From positions 91,977,023 to 92,041,022 of the forward strand of contig JAAALK010000289.1 in assembly GCA_019279435.1 (NCBI GenBank): DNA of 64,000 nt, given 5' to 3'. Of this stretch, positions 21,578 to 33,326 are shown piece after piece. A program made the position numbers and the translations under genes. The number at the start of each line of letters is the position of its first letter. Position 1 is the stretch's first letter. Below the pieces are notes generated by a model. The model was not told where the DNA came from and searched no databases. It saw only the letters and a program-made list of their open reading frames with translations. Origin of the DNA: Zizania palustris (Eukaryota; Streptophyta; Magnoliopsida; Poales; Poaceae).

Positions 21578-24330
21578 ATGATTTCTTCTAGCAAGGTCCC
21601 ATCCCTTGAAGCTTTTGGCTACACTTATTGGAAGACTCGCATGCGAGCCTATCTCATGAGCTAGAGCTCGGACATTTGGGACGTTTGTGTTCACGCTATT
21701 TTTACCATAATGCCTGTTGCTGAGCGTACATACCCTGAGATAATCGCCTAGCATCAGAACAACAACAAAGCGGTGAACATTTTGTTTTCTGGTTTAGGTC
21801 CCACTGAGTTTGAGCGTGTGAGCCATCTCAGCACTGCTAGAGAGATCTAGGATACCCTCCAGGCACACCATGAGGGGACAGCCCAGGTCAAGGCTCGGCT
21901 CTATCAGACCTACCAGCGTGAATATGAAAATTTCACACAGAAGCCGGGTGAATCTGTTTAAGCCTTGTTTGGTCGTTTTCAATCGATCATCAACAAGCTT
22001 TGGGCCAACAAGGCCGAGGGAGTTCAGCTGGTCTCAGATGATGAGCAGGCGCTCAAGGTTCTTCATACATTGGACCCTAAGATCTGGGAGATCAAGGTAT
22101 CCTCTATCATTGAGAGCACCTCTTATGATACCTTGACTATTTCAGAGTTGTTCAGCAAGCTCAGGTCTAGAGAGGTTGATATCTACTTGAGATCAAATCT
22201 CACTAGTTCTGGATCAAAAACCCTGGCCCTTGCAACACCTTCTGCTGACTCCACTTCTTTGAGCTGTGCTGGGTTCTCCCTGATGTCTATCACTGAGGAC
22301 AAGCTTGAGCCGCTAGGAGATGATTATTTGTGTTTGTTTAACAACCGGGTGCGTCGTGTCTATGATAAGTGAATGTTCAAAAGACACGGCACAAAATACG
22401 GATGCTTTGAGTGTGGTGATCCAAGTCATTTCATCGCCGACTGCCCCAAGCGGAATGGTCACAAGAAGGGTACCAGTGGTGGCTCCTACGACTCCGGCAA
22501 GCACGACAGCTCCACCTTCACAAAGGGCAAGCCCAAGATAAGATTCTTTCAAAAGGATCTGAAGGACTACTAGCTTGAGAACAAGAAGCGAGACAAGGCC
22601 TTCTTCACCGAGATGGAGAGAAGCTATTCCAAGCGGTCTTTGTCTTCTTCCTCTTCATAAATCTCAAGTGATGAGGAGATCGTGATCAGGAAGGGGAAGG
22701 ACAAGGATCATCCGGCGTGCCTCTGCTTCATGGACTTCGGGGACAAGCCGACGAGCCGCTCGCACCATCGCCGAAGATCCCACAAGAGCTTATGCTCAAT
22801 GGCTCTTGGGGATAAGGAAGAGAAGGGCTCCCCCGACAACTCCAATGATGATGACGATGAAAAGGTATCCTCATATGAACAAGAAATCACTGATTTACTT
22901 GAAGAGAACTGTCAGGAGTTGAGGAATCGGGAGAAACTGCTTAGAGGGGCTAAGAAGAGGATAGATGAGCTTGAGAGTGAGCTTGTCGTGGCCAACGGTA
23001 GGATTGAGAGTCTATCTTCTTCCCCTTGCTTGGGTGGTAGAAGTGAGTGCCCTAACTACGAGGTGCTGTTGTGTGACCTGATGACTTTGAAGTCCAGGTA
23101 CATAGAGAGGGTAGATGAGAGAGATGCTTTGGCCACTGAGCTTGAGAGTGCTCAGCTGGAGCTGAAAGATGCTCATGCTACTATCATTGTGCCCTGTGTT
23201 GACTGCCCATCCCAGCTAGCTAGTTTAGCTGAGCTGAGAGCCAAGAGTGATGAGCAGTTGGGTGAGTTGGAGAGAGTCAGAACTGAGCTGGAGCAGACTA
23301 GGCTAGAGCTTGAGACATTGTTAGTTCCACCCACTGTTTGTGAGAACTACTTGTCTCTTAGATTGGAGTTGATCAAGCTGAAAGCTAAGAAGTCTGTCCA
23401 AGCCGATAGAGAGTGTGAGATCTGTTTGTCTTAGGTGGAGGTACTAGCTTCCTTGAGAGAGGAGCTAGCTGATGCTCAGAATGAGAACTTTTACCTTCGT
23501 CAGATCCTGAGCTGGGTGAGTGCCAGAGAGCCACAGCTCGGCATGATGATCCAGTAGTTCAAGAGACAGGATGGGTTTTGGGTAGGTTACACCTATACCA
23601 AGGCTGATTTTGAGAGTGCCATTAGACGAGCAGTGGAGTGGAGTAAGATGACTCCTAAACAGAGATATCCCAAGACTCACTCCACTGAGTCTTTCTAGGC
23701 TAGTCAGCCCAAGGATGGAGTGTTCCAAGAACAACCTAAAGCTCCACCCAAGAAGCCCATCTGGATCCCAAAGCCTAAACAACTTCATAGTTCTCTTGAC
23801 TCTCTACCTAGAACCTCTCACGCCAAATAGTCTACATACAACACCACCAAGCCCAACAACCCCAAGCCTCAACCACATCCTAAGAATCCTACCTATCACT
23901 GTGAGTTTTGTCAGAGAGACGGGCATCTTGAGGAGCTTTGCTTTAGGAGGAAGCGAGTTGAGAGAGCAGAGAGAGCTCGAGGTGGGCAGGAGCAGTTCTA
24001 CCAGTAGGGTGGTAGACAGAGAGTCCCTCGACGCGGGGAGAGGCTAGAGGTCAGGCCGCGTCGTGTAGGTGGTGGTAGTGGAGACAACTTTCATGCCCGT
24101 GCTCTAGAGGGTGGTTTATGCTCCGGCAGAGCTCTAGGTCATTCTGGATACGGCTTTGGACCTCGTGGCCGAGACTTTAGGTAGAAAAGAGGACCACACT
24201 TTGAGCCGCGTTTTGGTCTGAACTCTTATGATTATTTCTACTTTCCTTCTTTTGAGTTGATGGCTCGACACTGGTTTAGCTCTTTTGCTAAACATGGTGC
24301 CGGACGATTTGCTCCCACTTACGACCACTG
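21578..24330 (+). pseudogene. C gag, with two zinc knuckles and coiled coil (many stops)
   Basis: ATG 21578 opens a Gag with the copia N-terminal pattern YTYWKTRMRAYLMS. The capsid core is at about 21700-22180 (ARLYQTYQREYENF, SYDTLTISELFSKLRSRE). The first CCHC knuckle is CFECGDPSHFIADC at about 22403-22444. A Ser-rich hinge and a long heptad-rich coiled coil follow, with LEENCQELRNREKLL and ELERVRTELEQTRLELE (22860-23430). A second knuckle, CEFCQRDGHLEELC, lies at about 23900-23941, then an Arg/Gly-rich tail. Stops at about 21662, 21750, 21848, 21959, 22372, 22571, 22660, 23434, 23556, 23698, 23829, 24007 and 24181 are mostly TAG. D's gag shows Gln and Trp at the first and third of these. 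Confidence 0.88.
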
Positions 24331-24720
24331 ATCGTGCAGGATCGAGGACTGGAGGACATATGGATCATGGATTCAGGATGCTCTCGCCACATGACGGGAC
24401 ATCGTAGATTGTTCTCCAGCCTCACTTCCTCGAGCTCCAAGGAGTACATCACTTTCGGGAACAGTGGTCAAGGGAAGGTACAAGGCATTGGCTCAATTCG
24501 CATCTCTGATCATTTCTCTTTGAAGAATGTTGCTTTGGTTGGAAACTTGAATTTCAATTTGATTTCTGTTTCGCAACTTCTTGAGGATGGTTTGGAGGTT
24601 CGATTTAAGAAGGGCATGTCTTCTGTTGTTGATTCTAGAGGATCTTTGGTTTGCTAGATCTTACCTTTCGGTAAGGTTTTTCGGATTGATTTCTCTAGTT
24701 CTTTTGGCCCTTCTCGCTGT
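24331..24720 (+). pseudogene. C protease
   Basis: Copia-type aspartic protease with the motif DIWIMDSGCSRHMTGHRRLF at about 24355-24410. Asp-Ser-Gly is intact. The rest follows the family pattern (GKVQGIGSI, NLNFNLISVSQL). A TAG at about 24656 follows SLVC, where the family usually has Gln. Confidence 0.9.
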
Positions 24721-26020
24721 TTGATTGCCAGATTCTCCTCTGAGCTTTGGAAGTGGCATAGGAGGTTAGGCCATTTGAGTTTTGATCTGCTAGTCAGATT
24801 GAGCTCTATGGACCTTATCCGAGGATTGCTCAAGCTTAAGATGGAGAAGGATCTAGTTTGCCATCCCTGTCGTCACAGGAAAATGGTTGCCGCTTGTCAC
24901 GCACCTGTGACTCAGGTGATGACTTCGTACCCAGGAGAGTTGTTACACATGGACACTGTTGGTCCAGCTCGGGTACGCTCAGTCGGTGGGAAGTGGTACG
25001 TGCTTGTGATAGTTGACGATTTTTCTCGATTCTTGTGGGTTTTCTTTTTGGAGTCTAAGGATGAGACTTTTTAGTTTGTTCATGACCTGATTTTGAAGCT
25101 GAATAATGAGAACAATGGTCGGATCCGAGCAATTCGCTCTAACAACGGCTCTGAGTTCAAGAACTCTCAATTCATCAGCTTCTGTAATGATCAGTGTCTT
25201 GATCATTAGTTTTATTCCCCTACACTCCCCCACAGAACGACGTTGTGGAATGGAAGAACCGCACGTTGGTTGAGATGGCCAGGATGATGCTCGATGAGCA
25301 TAGGACTCCTAGGCGCTTTTGGGCTGAAGCCATGAACACGGCTTGCTATCTGGCCAACTGCATTTTTCTTAGAGCTTACTTAGGTAAAACGTCATATGAG
25401 TTACGGTTTGGCAGACAACCCAAGGTGAGTAACTTGCGAGCGTTTGGCTGCAAGTGCTTTGTGCTCAAGAAGGGAGGGCATTTGGTCAAGTTTGAGTCTC
25501 GTTGCTGGGATGGAGTTTTTCTTGGTTATGCTTTGCATTCTAGAGGTTTCCGTGTTTGGAACCTCGACTCCCATCAGCTTGTCGAGACTTGCGAGGTTTC
25601 TTTTGATGAGTCCATGCCTTCACTGACTCCTTCTTTTGAGCTTTCTGGAGATGATGAGCTTGGAGAGTCCATCTTTGAGGAAGATGATGACGCTCCTGCT
25701 ATCGATGAGGGTGGGCCTTCTGCACAGCCTGTAGACCCCACACCTTCTGAGACTTCGACTGAGGACGAGGGCAGACCTCTGATCACTTCTTCCACTTCGA
25801 TCGAGACCCCTCAGTCGAGTCCAGAGGTGCCAGCTGCTGACTCCAGTGAGGTGACTTCAGATCACCTAGGATCCCGAGAAGTTCAGCGTGATCACCCCTC
25901 AGAGCTCATCATCGGTGATCTTATTGAGAGAACTTTGCGCTCTTCTGTTGACTCGCTTGCTGTGTTTGCTGAATCTTCTTTTGTTGCCTCTTTTGAGCCC
26001 AAAGATGTTTCTCATGCTCT
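24721..26020 (+). pseudogene. C integrase
   Basis: The GAG-pre-integrase domain (WKWHRRLGHLSFDLLVRLS) has the zinc-binding His pair, and the Cys pair follows in LVCHPCRHRKM. The core has ELLHMDTVGPARV with the first Asp. The second catalytic Asp position reads SNNGSEFKN, with Asp changed to Asn (about 25140-25150). The third (Glu) side lies after a frameshift at about 25230-25245, in ERKNRTLVEMARMML-type text. The C-terminal part 25245-26000 has FGCKCFVLKKGGHLVKFESR and then an acidic Ser/Thr/Pro-rich linker. TAG stops occur at 25073 and 25207. Confidence 0.88.
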
Positions 26021-27526
26021 TTCTGATTCGAATTGGATAAATTCCATGCAAGAAGAGCTTGAGAATTTTGTTCGCAATCGGGTTTGGACACTGGTTGAGC
26101 TGCCACCCGGATGCAACCCCATAGGCACCAAGTGGGTGTTCAAGAACAAGCAAGGTGAAGATGGGGTTGTGGTGTGCAACAAAGCTCGACTAGTTGCCTA
26201 GGGTTTTTTCCAGAAAGAGGGTATTGATTTTGAGGAGACTTTCGCCCCTGTTGCCCGTCTTGAGTCAATTCGCATTCTTTTGGCATTTGCTGCTTATAAG
26301 GGTTTTAAGCTGTTTCAAATGGATGTCAAGCGTGCTTTTCTGAACGAGTACATAGAGGAGGAGATCTATGTTAGGCAGCCCCCCGATTTTGAGAACCCTA
26401 AGTTTCCTCGACATGTTTTTAAGTTGCAGAAAGCTTAATACGGTCTGAAGCAAGCCCCCAGGGCTTGGTATGACCGGTTGAAGCAGTTTTTGTTGGGGAA
26501 TGGCTTTGTGATGGGTTCTATGGACAAAACTCTTTTCTTGCTCAAAGATGGCTCAGCCTTCTTGATTGCTCATATTTACGTGGACGACATTATTTTTGGT
26601 GGTTCTACTAATGAGCTTGTGTCCAAGTTTTCTGAGCAGATGCACAGTGAGTTTGAGATGAGTCTCATGGGTGAGCTCAAGTATTTCCTAGGGCTCCAGA
26701 TCAAGCAGACCAAGGACAACATCTTCATCCACCAGAGCTAGTACACACGGGACATGCTGAAGAAATTTGACTTTGGTGGAGAGCTGAAGCCTCAGATGAC
26801 CCCAATGGGTACATCTGTGGGCGTGGACAAGGACGAGAGCGGTGTCAAGGTTAATGAGAGAGAGTATCAAGGGATGATCGTATCGCTGCTGTACTTGACG
26901 GCGATGAGGCCAAACATTCAGTTTGTCGTGGGACTATGCGCGCAGTTCTAGTCTTCTCCACGCGCGTCTCATCGGCAGGCTGTCAAGCGCATTTTCAGGT
27001 ACCTTACCTATGCGCCTGACCTAGGTCTTTATTATTCAGCATCATCGTCTCTTGATTTATCTGGCTTTTCCGACGCTGATTTTGGTGGGTGTCGGTTGGA
27101 TCGCAAGTCGACTTCCGGTACTTGCTAGTTTCTCGGTTCTTCACTTGTTTCTTGGTCTTCTCGAAAACAATCTGGAGTTGCACTTTCTACCACAGAGGCT
27201 GAGTATGTAGCTGCTGCTCACAGTTGGTTTGGATGATTTCCATGTTGCGAGATTTTGGGTTGTTCTTCCCTGCTAGAGTTCCTTTGTTTTGTGACAGTAC
27301 TAGCGCGATTAGTGTAGGGAAAAACCCATGTCTTCATTCAAAAACCAAACACATTGATGTGCGCTTTTACTTTCTGAGGGATCAATATGAGAAAGGTGTC
27401 ATTGATCTTGTTCATGTTGATACCCATCATCAGTTAGCTGATATTTTCACCAAACCCCTAGATCAGTCTACTTTTGAGCGTTTGCGAGGGGATTTGGGAG
27501 TTGTGTATCCTTTTAGGATATTTTGA
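26021..27526 (+). pseudogene. C reverse transcriptase and RNase H
   Basis: RT begins near GCNPIGTKWVFKNKQGEDG, then KARLVA with a TAG where the family has Gln, FQMDVKRAFLNEYIEEEIYV (catalytic Asp), YGLKQAPRAWYDRL and the active-site AHIYVDDIIFGGS. RNase H at about 27000-27526 has SDADFGGCRLDRKSTSG, STTEAEYVAAA, FCDSTSAISVGKNP, KTKHIDVRFYFLRD and the terminal HHQLADIFTKPL. Stops are at 26200, 26437, 26740, 26950 and 27127. A 2-base deletion near 27217 shifts the frame. The coding end is the TGA at about 27524. Confidence 0.9.
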
Positions 27527-28923
27527 GTCAGTTTTATTTCTTCTTTACTCTTTTCTTAAGTCTTTTCATGTGTGTTCATATCATGCATATTCACATATCA
27601 CACTTTGAGCTTGCTTTTGTTATATGATTGATCTGCTTTATTTATTCTAGCTAGTACATGCTTTTGCATACTTGTCGATGATCATGCTTTGCTTTAGTTC
27701 ACTTGATATGTCTGATATCTATCATATGCATGGCTTTTATGCTTTAAAATTGAACAATGATCCCCATTGCTTCTGGTGACTAGCATGTGTAGGCTGAGTG
27801 CTCTTGCTATCTTTTACATGTCTAGTAGCTAGTTCTTCACTTAGATGCAGATATGCAACTTGGACATCTATATGCCTTAAACATGGAAAATGTGCTTTAA
27901 AAATGATAAAAAATCAGAAAAAATGAAAAATCCATGCCTTTTTATGCTTAATTTGAAAAAGATCCAGGTGGGTTTGCTTTGTCGCATTGCATTGTTCTGG
28001 ACTGCTTACCATAGCACTTTGGTATGAACTAGGACAATGTAATGTATGTCAAGACCAATGTTTTAAGCTTCTGATGGTCTAGTTCTGGCCTAGGCTTGAC
28101 TTGGTCGATTAGCATAAGGTTGACATGAAAATAAGCCCTGGCAAAAATGAAAAAGGAAAAGAAAAAACCTGAAATTTAAAAAGATAACAAGTTTGCTGAA
28201 GCACTTTGTTCTAGACAATGCTTATCTTGGTAGATATCAGTTAGCTTTTGCATCTCATGCTTTACCTTGCTTGTCGACTAGAAAATGTGGTGATGCTTTT
28301 GTTTGCAAAAATTGAAAATACGTGCCAATGACTTTCTTTAGATATCATCTGATGCACTGATCATGCCATGTGTCTTAGACAATATGTCTTTTTCTATACC
28401 TGCTAGATGTTGTAATTATAGTCAATCATATCTGAGAAGCATGCTTTTTACACTCTACCTGCACCCTAGTTGCATTCATTGCATATTTTGAGAGGGAGCT
28501 GTATTTCAGGGGGAGTTCGAGTCTGTGTCTTTTTAGAGTGCTTTTAGTCTCACTTGATGAGTCCAATTGTCAACAAGGGGGAGAAATTTTGGGTTACTCG
28601 ATCTTTTAGAAGAGTTTTGGGGGAGTTTTTGGCTTTCTCTGGGATTTGTTTCAGGGAGAGTTTTTAGTCTGTTTTGCCTTTACTCTTTGCATATCCTTGT
28701 TGATAATTCTGAGATTGCAATTATTTTTGAGTCTTTATTTTTGGTTAACCATAATGACCGTTTTAGTGCTTCGGTTCGGCTTTTGGTCATTAGGGTTAAA
28801 ATTTTATTTTATTTTATTCTTTTTGTCTTCTTGTGTTTTTGTTTTCGTGTTTCCACATGTGTTTACAGGTTCTAAAGTGCCGATGAAGAGAAGTGTTGAC
28901 AATGCACTTATCAAGGGGGAGAT
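27527..28923 (+). other. C 3' noncoding region and polypurine tract
   Basis: About 1.4 kb, AT-rich, without a credible ORF. I see no envelope-like gene here, which some SIRE elements carry. Several stretches, such as aaaagatccaggtggg, have counterparts in D on the minus strand (33900-34560). CAAGGGGGAGATTG at 28911-28924 is the polypurine tract abutting the 3' LTR. Another purine run, aagggggagaaat, lies at about 28575. Confidence 0.75.
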
Positions 28924-30451
28924 TGAGGAGCCATGTTGAAGAACATGGCTTCATGGCTCCAGATGTGATGAGTGATTGTCAACGGAAGTCAAGATGACAT
29001 GAAGAGAAGAGAAGACCGGCTGTGTCTGGACCGCATATGACTCAGGTACACGGGCAGCGAGCGACTGTTGAGCAGAGGGGCAACGAAGTCAGGCTGGCCC
29101 AATCCAAGTACATGGGATAGGAGCAGCAGAGAATCCACTGGTTTGTTGACCAGGATTGACTCAGGTACATGGGCGACGAGCGATTGCCGGGATGAGGGAT
29201 CTATGGAATTGGGCCAGCCCAATCTAGGTACCCGGTGTGAAGACGGTGGACGCTTTGTCAGTTTCGGCACAAAACTGACGATCGCTGATCTCTGATCTGA
29301 CCGTTCTGAGGCGAAGCCGTAGCTACTACGAAAGCTCTGCATCAGGACAAGTTATCTTTATTTAGTTTTTTACTATTTTGCCTTTAGGCCCACAGTCTGT
29401 CGGTCGAGTCTGTAAAAAAACATAAGGGCATTTCGGTCTTTTCCATTTTTATTTCAACGTCTGTAAAAACTTTAGAAATATTTTTGATTTTTTTCCATTT
29501 ATTGGGCTGCCTGTAAAAAGGCCACAATACCTAGGATTAGAGTTACCCATTTTGATAAACACTTTACCAATTTCAGAAATTGTGAGTCATTAGTTCCTCG
29601 TTTTTCCGCCGTCGGTATTTCTCCTCGCCCCCACCGCAATCGCAAGCAATTGCTCGCGCATAGCAGCCAGCAACTATCCCTAGCGCAGCAGCTAGCCCCT
29701 ACGCGCGGCTGCTAGCTCCTACGCGCGGCAGCGCAGCTAGCCTCTTCGTGCGGTAGCGGCAGCAGGCACGGCAGGAAGCCAACAATAGCTACGCACGACG
29801 CCAAGACTCGCAGGCGCGTGAAGCATCTGGGACAGAAGGCTACATCACGCGTCATTCAGGCACAAAGATCGAGGCAATCGTTTTGATGTGTTTGCTCTGG
29901 TTGATTAAAACAGATTAATGCTAATTTTTTCTCATTCAGAGTTTTTGCATGATTAGTGTACTAATTATGATCAGCACTAGTTGATTGTTGAGATTAGGTT
30001 ATCCTTGAGAATCGTGCATAAGCATTTTTGTTTACTTGTTGATTGGCCGGACTTATTTAGTACACTAAGCATATAAATTCCATTAAAGCAGTATAATCCC
30101 TATTGTTACTTCCTCGTCTTTTTTGTATTCACTGAATGTTATTGAATCATCTGCAATTACTATTTATTGATTGCATTTATTCTGTTAAATGACCGTGATG
30201 ATGGTTCCTATGATACTTAAAATGCTTGTGAGTTAATTGATCTGTTTATCTGCCTTTAAAAACTGTATTGGTGTCTTTTCGATTAGGATACCGGTCGTTT
30301 TTAGGCTAGATTATTTTTGGACCTGTGAACTGTTTTTTGGTTCTGCTGGTTGTTTGTTGAGGTGCGTTGGGTGCTGGGAGAAGGCCATTGATTCGCAGGA
30401 ATTTTTTAGGCGCCCATTCACCCCCCTCTGGTCGCTACTTTCGGTCCTACA
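28924..30451 (+). repeat. C 3' LTR
   Basis: 1,528 bp from TGAGGAGCC to GGTCCTACA. It matches 19787-21512 apart from the missing MITE-like segment, some short deletions (about 29590-29660) and scattered substitutions. The TATA box is changed to tgtaaaaag at about 29512. Confidence 0.92.
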
Positions 30452-30456
30452 CTTGG

Positions 30457-33326
30457 TTAGTAGGTTAGTGAAGTGCCGACAGAGTTCAGAACTCAGCAGG
30501 AAAAGCAATCAGAACATCAGTTAGGCATTTTGAATCTATTCTGACCAGAATAAAACATTTTGGATTGTAAACAGTACAGTGAATAGAGTTTAAATCTGAA
30601 TTTTCAGAACATGACCTTAAAAGACTATGAGTCAGATATGTGTTAACACTTTGATTAAGTAGTACATGAACCAATTCATAAATCACAACAGGTTTGAGCA
30701 AACTATTCTGAAGATGAACTCAACTTCTGAAAATTCATTGTAATACTTAATTGGATCAAGAACACAGTATACTTTTACCCTTCAATTCTGCCAACAATGT
30801 AATCTGGAATGAACTCAGATCTGAACTGAAACAGTAATCAATTCACAGCAGTACTAAATTCAGACTTAAATTCAGACTTAACCAAGTATAGTTCTGCAAG
30901 CCTCTAGTAGATTTGATATTATTTGATGATTATACATTGCAGTATTGTAATTGAAGCAAAACACGAAACTGAACTTAGTTCTGTTCTGAACCAGTTTCAC
31001 ACAAGCACCAGCAGTAATTAAAAACACAGGAACTGATTCTGCCAAAAACCAGAAGGAAAACTGCTGAAAAGATGCACAGTATTTTCTAAAACAAACTAGA
31101 GCAATTAAGCATGCATCTATTGTGGCATATTATAGCAAATATCTTCCACTGACAATAGCTTCAGGCTGGCAGTAAAAAAACTCATGACAGCAACAAAAAT
31201 GTCCAGGAGAAGACCCAAGCAAAAATCTCACACAAGCACTCTGCAATAGATGGTAAATATCCTGGCAACAAAAGTGCATCTGAAACTAGTTCAATCAATC
31301 AAACATAACCAGAGGTATAAGCTTTGAACTCAAACTTCAGATGATGTCCTAATTTCAAACTATATCAAATATGATACTGTTCTTTGGCAATTTTCTGAAA
31401 TCATCTCAAAACAGCACTTTCAGCAAAAGTATTCAGCCCCATGTGTCCCAAATATTCAGCAATCAATGAACTATAAGAACTTCAGAGTTAAATCAGAAAT
31501 GCAACAGCAGATTGAATCAAGTGCTTAAATGACAGAAACTTGAGTGGCTCAGTAACTAGGTGCAAGCACTTCAGAAGGTCAAATACTGACAGTTTAATCA
31601 ATTTCAGTTCAATAAGCAGCCTTGCGGCAAGAATTCAGATAAGGGAAAATGTGAGCAAGCAAAATATCTGATTCAAGCACAAAAAGGACTTCTAATGGGA
31701 GCAAGCAAAATGTGAGCAAAGTATTTTTTGTAACAGGACAAAACATTTGGCATAAGAAGTTTAGCAGTTGAGAATATCTCTGATTTGTCACCAGACAAAC
31801 CCAACAACAATCACTGAAAAAGTGTACTGCTACTGCTCTGATCTGAGCTCAGCACTTCTCTGAAACAGATTTCAGATTTTCAGCTTTTTCAGGTGATCAG
31901 CAGTACTTTTCAGAGAATCAGCCAAAAAGTAATGAGATGATCAGTAATCAGTAGAAGAAATCAAGATTGCTGTTAATTATCAACCATGGTTTGCATAAAG
32001 TAATCTTATGTGTACTGTTTTGATTTTGTCAAGAAACATTCAATAAGTTCTAATCGGAACCTCAATTTATATTTCAGTTAAAACTAAACCAGTGAAGAAC
32101 ACCTTCTGAGCAGAAATTTCAGAACAATTCTTATACATCTTTGATTTTGGACAAACATGGTATATTATATTGCATGAATATGTTCTAGTTGTCCACAAAG
32201 ATCTATGAACCATGGATGATCATTTCAGAACAACAAAAACACTTTCATGTGATACTCAGAACAAATCAGATGAAAAGATCAACTAGTTCCTCAAGAACTG
32301 CCTTGAAATCTGACTTTAAAATTTTCAGGCAGAATTCTTTTTTCAGAACTCTGGTATCATTTTGGATCAGCAAAAGGATCAAGAAGAAATTTCAGAAACA
32401 GGTTGCAAATTCCTAAAATGGAACAATCAAATGGCCTCACAAAACTCAATCTAGAATCACATACCTCTGCGCCAAAAGTCACTATTTCTGTCTGAGATCT
32501 TCAACAGGATCAAACAAGTGGAGATTAAAAGTTGTAATTGATATTAGAAGTAGCTATTAAATTGTTCCAGCAAAAAAGTAGGCCAAAAAAGAGGAACCTG
32601 CCCATGGCCATGGTCCTCTATTTATAGGCTAGCCATGGGGGGCAATTTTCTGAAAAAGACCCTCTAGTTTTAATATATTACATCAAGGTCCTATTCCTTG
32701 TAATATATTTTCAGAATTAAAGAAATCCTGAAAAAATATATTCAAGGAGTACATTTACTCTAGACTCTTACAAAAATTAAATCTAATTTATTGAAATTAG
32801 AAACATTTGAGTTGTGTCGATTTTTAGCACAAATCGACAAAGCCTCTCATCTTTTGTATTCAACACATACGCCTAAGATCGCTTTTCGATTCCAACTGGT
32901 ATCCTTGACTATCCGTCTCTTGACTCCCTGTCTCACCCTGGTCACCCACAATCGGCAGTTGATAAAGCATCTCCTCCGATACACATAAGACAACTCCATG
33001 CAAACCGTCCGTCCATTCTTGCTCGATCTTTTTGTGCACTCTTGAGATCTTCTCCAAATTCGCCCGGCCTCCCTGATCCTCCGGCATCAAGCTCCCCGCT
33101 TGACCCTCGATCACCCGCCGTCGACAATTGGTCAGCATCTCGTCCCTGCACATACAAGACAAGCCAAAACAAGAACGTGACGCACCACCGAAACCTCGGC
33201 AACCACTCCTCAATTCTACATCGAACCCCTCGATGCACTCAAACCAACTCTCAACTACTCAACCGCTCAAACGCTCATCCTTATCAATCACTCATCATCC
33301 AGACCGAAACCACCCTTGGTTTCACA
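30457..33326 (-). repeat. D 3' LTR, second part
   Basis: Continuation of 19786 after C, ending GGTTTCACA at 33326. About 0.7 kb at its left (30457-31170) has no counterpart in the 5' LTR. From about 31175 on, the two LTRs are nearly identical. A 64-bp segment of the 5' LTR (about 38481-38545) is missing at about 32433. On the minus strand the TATA box is GCCTATAAATAG (32618-32629). The sequence is unusually dense in ttcaga/tctgaa words. The short frames inside it show no protein family. Confidence 0.85.

Larger units (their letters stand above)
19787..30451 (+). mobile_element. Element C: copia (Maximus/SIRE-like) retrotransposon
   Basis: LTRs beginning TGAGGAGCCATGTTG and ending GGTCCTACA lie at 19787-21512 and 28924-30451. 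The TSD is an exact CTTGG (19782-19786 and 30452-30456). Interior order is primer site, gag, protease, integrase, RT, RNase H, the copia order, then a 1.4-kb noncoding tail and a polypurine tract. Gag carries two zinc knuckles and a long coiled-coil part, as in D. It is full length (10,665 bp) but dead: about 22 in-frame stops, 17 of them TAG. Confidence 0.93.

Noticed and set aside
28567..28939. Envelope-like gene in C's 3' region (hydrophobic frames of about 100 codons)
   Set aside because: The frames are T-rich, short and overlap each other, without a signal peptide followed by a coherent domain. Hydrophobicity follows from base composition.
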